A DNA stretch of 14,345 bases. Source: JBCBST01 sp039819115. GTDB lineage: Bacteria > Bacteroidota > Rhodothermia > Balneolales > Balneolaceae. The stretch lies in assembly GCA_039819115.1 (NCBI GenBank), contig JBCBST010000084.1:1-14345 (forward strand). The letters run 5' to 3'. Every line of letters starts with the position of its first letter. Within the stretch, counting starts at the first letter, position 1. Positions 7,171 through 14,225 of the stretch are shown here, one piece after another. The position numbers were made by a program, and so were the translations under genes. The notes under the pieces are model-generated. The model was given only the letters and a program-made list of their open reading frames with translations. It ran no database searches and was not told the origin of the DNA.

Positions 7171-8649
7171 ATGAAAAAAAATATCATTGTTATAGGAAGT
7201 GGCTTTGGAGGATTGGGTGCCGCTTCCCGCTTATTATCAGCCGGTCATAATGTGACCATCATTGAAAAACGGGACAAGCCAGGTGGGAGAGGCTATGTGT
7301 ATGAACAAAATGGGTTCAAGTTTGATGGAGGTCCCACTGTAATCACCGCTCCTTTTATGTTTGATGATATTTGGGAAGCTGCGGGTAAAAAACGGGAAGA
7401 TTATGTAGAATTTGTCCCCTGTAATCCATTCTACCGGATATTTGATCATAATGGACTGGCCTTCGATTACAACAACGATCATGAGTTTACCATCGGGGAA
7501 ATTATGAAACGTAATCCCGATGACGTGGCAGGGTATGAGCGTTTCTTAGGGACAACGAAGGCCATTTTCGATAAAGGTTTTGTCGAACTGGCCGATCAAC
7601 CCTTCCTGAAGTTCACTGACATGCTGAAAGTAGCTCCTGATTTGATTAAGCTGCAGTCTTACAAAACGGTATATAAATATGTGGCTGGCTTTATAAAGGA
7701 TGAATTCTTACGCCGATGCTTTTCTTTTCATCCGTTACTGGTAGGTGGAAATCCGTTCGATACCACCTCCATCTATGCCATGATTCACTACCTGGAGCGC
7801 GAATGGGGTGTCCATTATGCAATGGGTGGAACAGGTGCAATTGTTCAAGGCCTTGTCAAGCTCATCGAAGAACAAGGGGGTACGATTCACCTGGACACCG
7901 AAGTTGATGAGATCCTTGTGAAGAATGGAAAAGCAGTGGGTGTACGGTTAAAAAACGGCGAACAGTTAGATGCCGATGTTGTGGTTTCAAATGCAGATGT
8001 AGCATTTACGTACAAAAACCTGATTAACCCATCGCATCGCAGAAAGTGGACCGATCGTAAGATCGCGCGCACCAAATTCAGTATGTCGCTATTTGTGATT
8101 TATTTTGGCACGAATAAACGATATCTGGACTCCGGACTGGCCCATCACAACATCATACTCGGGGAGCGGTATAAAGGGCTACTCAGTGATATCTTCCATA
8201 AGAAACACCTGGCAGATGATTTTTCACTGTACCTGCATATGCCCACCATTACCGATCCAAGTACCGCACCTGAAGGCCACGAAGGTTTTTATGTGCTTTC
8301 TCCGGTGCCACATTTAGATAGTGGTACAGACTGGACGGAATTTGGTCCGGTTTACCGTGATGCCATTATGAACTTCCTGGAAGAAAACTATCTGCCGGGG
8401 CTTCAGGAACACCTGGTGGCAGAGCACTACATTGATCCTCTGCATTTTCAGAATACACTAAACAGTTATAAAGGGTCGGCATTTTCTGTTGAGCCCATTT
8501 TAACGCAGTCGGCATGGTTCCGACCGCACAATAAATCTGAAGATGTGGACGGGCTTTACTTTGTTGGGGCGGGTACGCACCCCGGAGCAGGACTACCTGG
8601 TGTGCTTTCTTCAAGTATTATTGCTCAGAACCTGATAGGTGGTGCATAA
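7171..8649 (+). CDS. crtI: Phytoene desaturase (CrtI family)
   Basis: A full-length 492-residue FAD-dependent carotenoid desaturase. The dinucleotide-binding motif VIGSGFGGLGAAS is at residues 7-19, followed by EKRDKPGGRGYVYEQNGFKF and DGGPTVIT, the standard CrtI opening. FSFHPLLVGGNPFDTTSIYA lies in the middle, and the C-terminal signature VGAGTHPGAGLPGVLSSS closes the FAD site. CrtI enzymes introduce successive double bases into phytoene to give neurosporene or lycopene at the cytoplasmic membrane. Related CrtD/CrtN-type enzymes share the motifs, so the exact substrate is a family-level inference. Phytoene synthase (crtB), which often follows crtI, is absent here: the next gene is on the opposite strand. 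The start ATG begins MKKNIIVIGS, with no clear Shine-Dalgarno. A 74-bp gap separates it from rlpA. Confidence 0.93.
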   Translation: MKKNIIVIGSGFGGLGAASRLLSAGHNVTIIEKRDKPGGRGYVYEQNGFKFDGGPTVITAPFMFDDIWEAAGKKREDYVEFVPCNPFYRIFDHNGLAFDYNNDHEFTIGEIMKRNPDDVAGYERFLGTTKAIFDKGFVELADQPFLKFTDMLKVAPDLIKLQSYKTVYKYVAGFIKDEFLRRCFSFHPLLVGGNPFDTTSIYAMIHYLEREWGVHYAMGGTGAIVQGLVKLIEEQGGTIHLDTEVDEILVKNGKAVGVRLKNGEQLDADVVVSNADVAFTYKNLINPSHRRKWTDRKIARTKFSMSLFVIYFGTNKRYLDSGLAHHNIILGERYKGLLSDIFHKKHLADDFSLYLHMPTITDPSTAPEGHEGFYVLSPVPHLDSGTDWTEFGPVYRDAIMNFLEENYLPGLQEHLVAEHYIDPLHFQNTLNSYKGSAFSVEPILTQSAWFRPHNKSEDVDGLYFVGAGTHPGAGLPGVLSSSIIAQNLIGGA

Positions 8650-8691
8650 CCCAAACCAGATTACCCACGATATAGGATATGTAAACGAGGT

Positions 8692-8946
8692 TCAGGCCGC
8701 CTGTTTGGTGGGCGATTCAGTCACGGACATCTTTTCGCGGTCGTCATACCAATAACCGCCTTCCCAGGTTTTTCCAGAAGGTTTCCCATCTTTGAGCACT
8801 TTTACCACCATGTAAATGACAAGGAACGGGCTTGCGGTGAACATGAGTGCAATAACACCAAAGGGGAAATTAGGGACGGTTGTAAAGATGGTATACAGCA
8901 ACAGATAGGCGGTGTTGAAGTATATAATGAATCGAATTTGTTTCAT
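8692..8946 (-). CDS. Small two-helix membrane protein, unknown function
   Basis: An 84-residue protein I cannot assign to a characterised family. Two hydrophobic helices are visible at about residues 6-25 (FIIYFNTAYLLLYTIF) and 29-50 (FGVIALMFTASPFLVIYMVV), joined by a short turn TVPNFP. They are followed by KVLKDGKPSGKTWEGGYWYDD and a polar tail. The well-formed helices, the ATG at the start of the hydrophobic region and the conserved-looking WYDD segment argue that it is a real inner-membrane protein. It is convergent with crtI (42-bp gap), and its 3' end shows no obvious terminator. A link to carotenoid metabolism is possible from position but unsupported otherwise. Confidence 0.72.
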   Translation of the reverse strand: MKQIRFIIYFNTAYLLLYTIFTTVPNFPFGVIALMFTASPFLVIYMVVKVLKDGKPSGKTWEGGYWYDDREKMSVTESPTKQAA

Positions 8947-9099
8947 GGTAATTCGCTGTGTAGCGTAGCGTCCTCTTAATGAATAGTGCTTTATTCACAA
9001 CGAATTGAAGGACAGCGTTCCATAACCTCAGGAGCCTACTCTAACCGGGAAACACCAGGTTAGCCACATGAACATATTGCAAAGCCGAAGCCCGGGGTG
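8947..9099. other. Intergenic region between acylase and small membrane protein genes
   Basis: A 153-bp gap between two minus-strand genes. It contains the distal arm of the acylase 3' hairpin (9088-9095) and must hold any promoter for the small membrane protein. No clear promoter boxes, RNA gene or small ORF are visible. Confidence 0.45.
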
Positions 9100-9114
9100 T
9101 TACTTTCCGGGCTT
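9088..9114 (-). terminator. GC-rich hairpin at the 3' end of the acylase gene
   Basis: An 8-bp perfect inverted repeat, AAGCCCGG and CCGGGCTT, with an 11-nt loop that contains the acylase stop codon; the upstream arm encodes the last residues of the protein (KPG). The stem is strong, but the following minus-strand sequence CGGCTTTGCAA is not a real T run. It may be a termination, pausing or mRNA-stabilising structure rather than a classic intrinsic terminator. Confidence 0.45.
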
Positions 9115-11268
9115 ATAGGTTGTTACCGCACGTGCTTCCACATCTTCCCGGTAGTAAGGCACGTCTTTGAATTGCATGGTTCTGTATCGCTCTGCCTGAT
9201 CGTAAAAGTGAGGGGAGTCGGGATCGCCACTTTGACCTCCGGCCAGCATGCTTTTCGCACGTACCTTTTCTCCAAATTCTACAGCGGCCACAAAGCTATT
9301 TCCTGATGATCCATACAGCTTTTTTGTATTTGGATAGGCCCGTGAGCCATAAGAAGCGAGTGCACCCCATCTACCAGAAGCAAGCCCTATCGGTAAACTC
9401 GGTTGTTCATCATTAAACCGGGATCTGATTTCTCCTGATAGTCGCTGAAACCGATTCACCTCACCCCATGGTTGTTTCCAATCTCCAAAATCTCTGGTTA
9501 GCTGGGCCAATGTAGAATCAAATAAGGTATTAACCTCCGAGAGAGGAGCCTTTTTGCCAAAATAATCCATTCGCTCCATGAAACTGAGTCCATCTGGAAA
9601 CTGTCCATTCCTAAGCACCTGGAATGCATAAAAATGGAATAAGGTCATTCCTACCGATGTTTCGGAGGTGTTAAAATTCCAATCTCTTAAAATGGATGCA
9701 GCTTCCATATGCTGTTGGTTGTCTGAACCGGACAAGGACTGTACCACGCGCGGCATCAGCACTTCAGCAGCCGGAATATAGGGGTCGTAAGCCAGTTCGA
9801 TAAGCTCATCCAGTGTGATGTCTTCAACATCCTCGAGGAGGTCAATGGCATGAATACCCCGATAGTTTTCCCGGTCCATAGACATGTATCTTGGATAGTT
9901 GGCCTTTTTAGGACTGAATTCTGCGGCCGAGGTGTAGGGAGTGGAGTTACAATTCTGTATCCAGCCGTTTTCGGGATTTAATAAGGTGATGGCTTCTTCC
10001 ACGGGATGTAACCCATTCCAATCAGTTTGAGGGTTACTGCCGTCTACCGGTTTGGTGAAATCGAACTTCGTGTCTCTTACCGGAATAAAGTTTCCGTGAT
10101 AGTAGGCGATATTACCATCCGCATCGGCATACACAGTATTGTTGGAAGAATTCGTGAGTATATCCATCATTTCATCGAATTCGGAGTGTGTGCTCTTTTT
10201 AGTGCGCGTATAGGATTGCTCGAGGGCTTTTACCGGCTCCCACATTAACGCAGTGGCCACCCATTGATCTTCAATCTTATGGGTTATCGGGCCATGATGG
10301 GTTCGGTACATGGGAAATGTTTTAGATCCCATTTCTTCCCCATTTTTGTATTTAAGCGTCACTTCGAGTTCTTCTACAGCTCTCCATTCGTCTCCGTATT
10401 TGTACATTAATGTTCCATCACGTTCCTCTATCGTTTGCTTGAACTCATCAATAACATCGGTGTAGGTTGAAGTATGCATCCAGCCGGTTTTTTCATTGAA
10501 TCCCTGATAGATGAAGAACTGCCCCCAGGTAACAGCTCCATAGGCATTCAACCCTTCTTCACTGACGGCATGCACTTCGCCACGGAAATAAAAGGATGTA
10601 TGGGGATTGATCAGGAGCATAGCATTCCCGGAAGCTGTTAATGCTCCGGAAAGAGCGATTCCATTTGAACCACGTGGCTCCTCATAGGGATCGGTAATGG
10701 TAAGGCCATTACCGAACTCGTTGAGAGATAACGCCGCTTTATCTTCATAAAACGCTTTAATTCTTCTTGTAGAAACCCGTTCAATATCTCCCCCAATCGA
10801 CCCCTCACTGAAATACATGGGCATCCAGGGTTCAAAGCGTGTGAGTAACTGTGGTGTTACCTCAGGATGGGTGTGCAAGTAGTAATTAAGTCCGTCGGCC
10901 CATGCGTCGCAGAGCGCTTTCAGCCAGTCGGGAGCAGAATCATAATGGGCAATAGCTTCCTCTTTGGTCATGAATAACCGTGCGCGTAAATCACTGTACA
11001 AAGCCTCCTCTCCTTCTACCTCGGCTAATCGGCCAATGGCCCAGATGTAATTACGCTCAATCCGGGGAAAGTCATCTTCGGCCTGAGCATACATAAGTCC
11101 GAATACAGCATCAGCGTCCGTTTTTCCATATACATGGGGCACACCAAAATCATCTCTGATAATGGATACCTGTTCAGCCTGTGCTTTCCATGCGGCAACT
11201 TGAGGATCAGGTGGTTGGCATGAAGAAACGGTAAAAAAGATTCCCAGTAAGAAGAGCGTAGTTTTCAT
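9100..11268 (-). CDS. Penicillin acylase / acyl-homoserine-lactone acylase family lipoprotein
   Basis: A 722-residue exported Ntn-hydrolase. The signal peptide ends FTVSSC with lipobox Cys17, so the protein is probably an outer-membrane lipoprotein. The alpha-chain region follows (VSIIRDDFGVPHVYGKTDAD, then YAQAEDDFPRIERN). The maturation site is RGSNGIALSG with nucleophile Ser201; Asn202-Gly203 follow, and a histidine lies at beta-chain position 23 (Asn-Pro-His223), as in AHL- and cephalosporin-type acylases. Late motifs are VYADADGNIAYYHGN and LAGGQSGDPDSPHFYDQ. In the family, self-cleavage before the Ser yields alpha and beta chains and the free Ser cleaves amide bonds of N-acyl compounds. 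Whether the substrate is an acyl-homoserine lactone, a lipopeptide or an antibiotic cannot be read from sequence. It lies 70 bp downstream of the exported DUF1028 gene. Confidence 0.93.
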   Translation of the reverse strand: MKTTLFLLGIFFTVSSCQPPDPQVAAWKAQAEQVSIIRDDFGVPHVYGKTDADAVFGLMYAQAEDDFPRIERNYIWAIGRLAEVEGEEALYSDLRARLFMTKEEAIAHYDSAPDWLKALCDAWADGLNYYLHTHPEVTPQLLTRFEPWMPMYFSEGSIGGDIERVSTRRIKAFYEDKAALSLNEFGNGLTITDPYEEPRGSNGIALSGALTASGNAMLLINPHTSFYFRGEVHAVSEEGLNAYGAVTWGQFFIYQGFNEKTGWMHTSTYTDVIDEFKQTIEERDGTLMYKYGDEWRAVEELEVTLKYKNGEEMGSKTFPMYRTHHGPITHKIEDQWVATALMWEPVKALEQSYTRTKKSTHSEFDEMMDILTNSSNNTVYADADGNIAYYHGNFIPVRDTKFDFTKPVDGSNPQTDWNGLHPVEEAITLLNPENGWIQNCNSTPYTSAAEFSPKKANYPRYMSMDRENYRGIHAIDLLEDVEDITLDELIELAYDPYIPAAEVLMPRVVQSLSGSDNQQHMEAASILRDWNFNTSETSVGMTLFHFYAFQVLRNGQFPDGLSFMERMDYFGKKAPLSEVNTLFDSTLAQLTRDFGDWKQPWGEVNRFQRLSGEIRSRFNDEQPSLPIGLASGRWGALASYGSRAYPNTKKLYGSSGNSFVAAVEFGEKVRAKSMLAGGQSGDPDSPHFYDQAERYRTMQFKDVPYYREDVEARAVTTYKPGK

Positions 11269-11320
11269 GGATTAGAGTAGCTGATTTTTTGGCAAAGTAC
11301 CCTCCCTAATCCAAAAAGTA

Positions 11321-11350
11321 AAAAAAGGATCGGAGTGCTTATCCTTTTTT
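11321..11350 (-). terminator. Intrinsic terminator of the DUF1028 gene
   Basis: A perfect 10-bp inverted repeat, AAAAAAGGAT (11321-11330) and ATCCTTTTTT (11341-11350), has a 10-nt loop. On the minus strand it reads as an A tract, a short stem and a T tract, followed by ACTTTTT. The proximal arm encodes the last codons (KKG), and the stop codon (11339-11341) straddles the loop-stem border. Much of the stem is A-T pairs, so strength is moderate; it should separate DUF1028 from the acylase gene at least partly. Confidence 0.65.
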
Positions 11351-12067
11351 ACGGTTCTCTTCTTTGCGCCATAATCTGAATTTTTCGTCAAGTAAAGATA
11401 CTGCTGGTTTACCGCCGGGTTCCAAGCCCTGTATAGCCAGCTTTGTGATGGCATCGTCGGTTGGCTGATACACCATTAAAAAAGCAGATCGCGCATATTG
11501 TGTTCCACACCGGCTATCTCCACCAGCCTGTTCTCCTGCTTTTAAAGATAACATGAGGCGTTCTGAGAGGCTTTTATCCCTGTTTTCATTAAATGCGTTA
11601 AAAGCCTCCTCAATGACGGCCTTACCGACCAGTATGTTTCCTAACACCGCAAAGTCCTGACCGGATTGTTCACCACTCCAATCTGCAATCTGATTGCCGG
11701 AGTACACCAGCGGAGTGGTTTCCTTATCCAGTACAACAACTCCATATTGCTGCAATTCAGGATCAAATTCCGGGGCTTTCATTTGAGCAAGGATTTCATC
11801 TACCGAAGCATCATTACTCATGAAATCTACCCCACGCATTCTTGCGAAGTAGCTACTTTGGGCTTGTACTACGATCGCACCTCTTCGCGGTACAATCGAT
11901 GCTATTCCGGAAACGTCAAACGTGCAGGATGCCCCTGCTATTCCAATTTCACCTGTTGTTCGGTCTACTGCGATAATGGACCAGGTGGCCTGAAGGGAGT
12001 GCGTATATAAAACTAAAAGGGAAACAAGGAGCGTGCTTTTAAATAGGAAGCGCATAATAGTTTTCAT
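11339..12067 (-). CDS. DUF1028 family protein, exported
   Basis: A 242-residue DUF1028 (COG3342) protein, a family with an Ntn-hydrolase-like fold and no firm function. I choose the ATG at 12067 (MKTIMRFLFK, then STLLVSLLVLYTHSLQA), which gives a proper Sec signal peptide; a TTG at 12106 and an ATG at 12055 are alternatives. Predicted cleavage after SLQA (Ala27) would leave TWSIIAVDRTTGEIGIAGAS, the conserved family N-terminus that normally follows the initiator Met. Further family motifs are GAIVVQAQSSYFARMRGVDF, FAVLGNILVG and AGEQAGGDSRCGTQYARSAF. The protein should be periplasmic or secreted. It sits upstream of an exported acylase on the same strand, separated by 70 bp and a moderate terminator, and diverges from a lipoprotein gene. 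Confidence 0.9.
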   Translation of the reverse strand: MKTIMRFLFKSTLLVSLLVLYTHSLQATWSIIAVDRTTGEIGIAGASCTFDVSGIASIVPRRGAIVVQAQSSYFARMRGVDFMSNDASVDEILAQMKAPEFDPELQQYGVVVLDKETTPLVYSGNQIADWSGEQSGQDFAVLGNILVGKAVIEEAFNAFNENRDKSLSERLMLSLKAGEQAGGDSRCGTQYARSAFLMVYQPTDDAITKLAIQGLEPGGKPAVSLLDEKFRLWRKEENRKKG

Positions 12068-12226
12068 GGGTGTCAGAGTAATGGGTTGGGAGGTAACACG
12101 GAACAATGCCTAAATAGATACAGGATATACTAAAAGAATACCCCGGAGTTATACTGAACCGATGAGAACGAATGTGGTGAGGGTAGGGTAGGGAACAATG
12201 ATGATTTGAGTTACTTTAAAGAACCT
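12068..12226. other. Divergent intergenic region with a GGGTA repeat
   Basis: A 159-bp gap between the divergent DUF1028 and lipoprotein genes, presumably holding both promoters. A short G-rich tandem, GGGTAGGGTAGGG, lies at 12181-12193 with a GG just upstream. Otherwise I see no hairpin, no paired promoter boxes and no small gene. Confidence 0.4.
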
Positions 12227-12910
12227 ATGCGAATCGTCTTATTCCTTTTTCTGCTTCTTTCAGGTGGAGGGTGCACCATTATTGGTACACATACAATTCA
12301 TTCTCCCACGTCCGATAGTGGTAACGCATGGGCATATCGTCATGTCCATGGTGGCGCTCAAAAGAACGAACCGCCTGATACCATCATCTTTACGGATTCA
12401 ACAGCTGGTAAAGAAGGAACGATTCAGATGTTAGTAAGGGCTCGTACCATACGTTCGAAAGTTCGATGGGGTGGTTTTTTAATTCCGTTCATTCCACTCC
12501 ATTTATTCCGTTCAGTAGATTATTACCGCGATAACCCGGATAAACTATACATTGAATTACAGGTGTTTGCAGAAACCCCGGTTATGCTCAATGTAGAATC
12601 CTTGACCTTGATGTCATCAGAAGAACAACTGATGCCATACGGGATGTATTATACTACAGATTGGCAGCGTGATTCGCTGGATTCGTTCACTTTAGAAATC
12701 AATAGCCCCGTAGAACCAGATCCGGACCGGTCTCCTGTATCTTATTCGAGGAGTAATAATCGGATAGAGATTGAATATAACCGACCCGCTGAAAACACCG
12801 ACTATTTTGAGCTGGACACCAGAGGTATCCTCATCAATGGTGAACCACTTTTTACCGCTTCTCTCGTGTTCAAAAAAATGCGCCAAAAATGGACAACGGT
12901 AGGTCCTTAG
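12227..12910 (+). CDS. Putative lipoprotein, unknown function
   Basis: A 227-residue protein that I do not recognise. The ATG at 12227 gives MRIVLFLFLLLSGGGC, a signal peptide ending in a probable lipidated Cys16, although the -3 residue is Gly rather than Leu. An in-frame TTG at 12206 would add seven polar residues and is less likely. The mature part looks beta-rich and soluble. It has a hydrophobic patch at about residues 83-95 (GGFLIPFIPLHLF) that could be a buried strand or membrane-contact loop, and a polar C-terminal third (SPVEPDPDRSPVSYSRSN). No catalytic motif is visible. The gene is followed after 65 bp by the CIA30-domain gene on the same strand, so the two may be co-expressed. Confidence 0.75.
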   Translation: MRIVLFLFLLLSGGGCTIIGTHTIHSPTSDSGNAWAYRHVHGGAQKNEPPDTIIFTDSTAGKEGTIQMLVRARTIRSKVRWGGFLIPFIPLHLFRSVDYYRDNPDKLYIELQVFAETPVMLNVESLTLMSSEEQLMPYGMYYTTDWQRDSLDSFTLEINSPVEPDPDRSPVSYSRSNNRIEIEYNRPAENTDYFELDTRGILINGEPLFTASLVFKKMRQKWTTVGP

Positions 12911-12975
12911 TACCTGATTGACGATTCTCTGTAAATCCAAATACCGGTTGAGCATCGTATAGCTATGTATAACCA

Positions 12976-13521
12976 TTGAAGATGTCCGTTTTTCTACTCC
13001 TTTTATGTACGATCATTCCGCCTGATGAACCTGTGATCATTGATTTTGGTGCTGATCGGTCAGGCTATGACTGGGCCACGATAAACGATCGGGTGATGGG
13101 CGGGCGATCGTTAGGTGATGCTTTTCTAACAGATAGTTCTGTAGTGTATGAAGGCACGCAGTCTCTTGAAAACAACGGAGGGTTTGTGTCATTGAGGGCG
13201 CCCTTCCGAAAATATGATCTTTCTGAGGTTGAAAAGATTACCATTCGGTATAAAAATGAGGGGATCGCATTTGCTCTTCAACTGGAACAGGACAGAAGGT
13301 TTTATATCCCCAATTACAAGCAGAAGCTCGAAAAGACCGGGGAAGGATGGAATACCGTAACCGTTCAGCTTACAGGAATGGGCGAATACAGGGTCGGTGG
13401 ACGAACAGGGCGCTCATTAACAGAGCAAAAAAAATCCCAGCTTATCCGTCTGGGATTCATCTCTGATGAGAAAAAGTCAGGGCCCTATCGCCTTGAAATA
13501 GATTGGATTAAACTGGAATGA
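12976..13521 (+). CDS. CIA30-domain protein with hydrophobic N-terminus
   Basis: A 181-residue protein formed almost entirely by a CIA30-type domain (galactose-binding-like fold, named after the mitochondrial complex I assembly factor). Family hallmarks are W33, NDRVMGGRS at 37-45, and SLENNGGFVSLRAPF at 63-77, then ITIRYKNEG and the closing GPYRLEIDWIKLE. In front is a short hydrophobic segment. With the TTG start at 12976 it reads MKMSVFLLLLCTII, which has a charged n-region; with the ATG at 12982 the Lys is lost. I use the TTG with low certainty. The segment looks like a short signal peptide or anchor, placing the domain outside the cytoplasm, but it is weak. The stop codon is one base from the stop of the convergent transaldolase gene. 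No bacterial function is established. Confidence 0.85.
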   Translation: MKMSVFLLLLCTIIPPDEPVIIDFGADRSGYDWATINDRVMGGRSLGDAFLTDSSVVYEGTQSLENNGGFVSLRAPFRKYDLSEVEKITIRYKNEGIAFALQLEQDRRFYIPNYKQKLEKTGEGWNTVTVQLTGMGEYRVGGRTGRSLTEQKKSQLIRLGFISDEKKSGPYRLEIDWIKLE

Positions 13522-13522
13522 G

Positions 13523-14185
13523 TTATGCTTTGCCCAGGCTTTTTTGCAGGTTTTCCCAGTCGCTTAAAAAACGCTCTAACCCGCTATCGGTTAGTGGATG
13601 CTTTAACAGTCCTTTGATAACGCTTAGAGGCATAGTACCAACATCAGCGCCCAGCTTTGCACATTCAACTACATGCATGGGGTGTCGGATACTGGCCGCC
13701 AACACTTCCGTCATAAATCCATAATTGGTGTAAATGAGTACGATGTCTTCAATGAGCTTGAGCCCGTCGCTGGAAATATCGTCCAATCTGCCCAGGAATG
13801 GTGAAATGTATGTAGCACCTGCTTTTGCTGCGATCAGTGCCTGGGTAGGAGAAAAGCAAAGGGTACAATTAGTTTTAATGCCTTCTTCAGAAAAGGTCTT
13901 AATGGCTTTTATTCCGTCTTTAATTAGCGGAACCTTTACCACAACATTGTCGGCGATCTTTGCTATTTCCCGTCCTTCTACAAGCATTTCGTCATATGTA
14001 GTGGAGACCACTTCGGCAGAAACATCGCCTTCAACCAGGTCACAAATCTTGGCGATATGGCCTTCAAAATCCCGAACTCCGATTTTTGCACACAGGCTGG
14101 GATTGGTGGTTACACCGTCTAAAACACCCAGGTCGTTGGCTTCCTGGATTTCTTCGAGATCGGCAGTATCGATAAAAAATTTCAT
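13523..14185 (-). CDS. tal: Transaldolase, small TalC / fructose-6-phosphate aldolase-like type
   Basis: A 220-residue class I aldolase of the compact transaldolase group. MKFFIDTADLEEI carries Asp6, and VTTNPSL follows. The Schiff-base lysine is Lys84 in NVVVKVPL. TNCTLCFSPTQA carries Thr108, and ISPFLGRLDD follows. By alignment in my head to E. coli FSA (Lys85, Gln59, Tyr131), the two residues that separate FSA from true transaldolase are here Glu58 (SAEVV) and Phe130. Both match the transaldolase state, so I expect transfer of dihydroxyacetone units in the non-oxidative pentose phosphate pathway rather than fructose-6-phosphate aldolase activity. The ATG at 14185 has no clear Shine-Dalgarno. 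The gene is convergent with the CIA30 gene (1-bp gap), and a long inverted repeat starts 41 bp upstream of its start codon. Confidence 0.94.
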   Translation of the reverse strand: MKFFIDTADLEEIQEANDLGVLDGVTTNPSLCAKIGVRDFEGHIAKICDLVEGDVSAEVVSTTYDEMLVEGREIAKIADNVVVKVPLIKDGIKAIKTFSEEGIKTNCTLCFSPTQALIAAKAGATYISPFLGRLDDISSDGLKLIEDIVLIYTNYGFMTEVLAASIRHPMHVVECAKLGADVGTMPLSVIKGLLKHPLTDSGLERFLSDWENLQKSLGKA

Positions 14186-14225
14186 TGTGGAGTTTTTTGT
14201 GAAGGTTGTCGGTTATAAAAACATA
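14186..14225 (-). promoter_or_regulatory. Transaldolase leader with a possible Bacteroidota-type -7 box
   Basis: Between the inverted repeat and the transaldolase ATG, the minus strand reads TATGTTTTTATAACC near 14225-14211. TATGTTTT is one base off the TAnnTTTG consensus seen in Bacteroidota promoters, with a TTA about 17-20 bases upstream inside the repeat arm. If real, the upstream box would lie in the repeat itself. The evidence is only a loose motif match. Confidence 0.2.

Noticed and set aside
12941..12975. Small inverted repeat around GGTTGAGC and ATAACC with an ATAGCTAT palindrome before the CIA30 gene
   Set aside because: The arms are only 4 bp and the palindrome is common by chance in AT-rich DNA.
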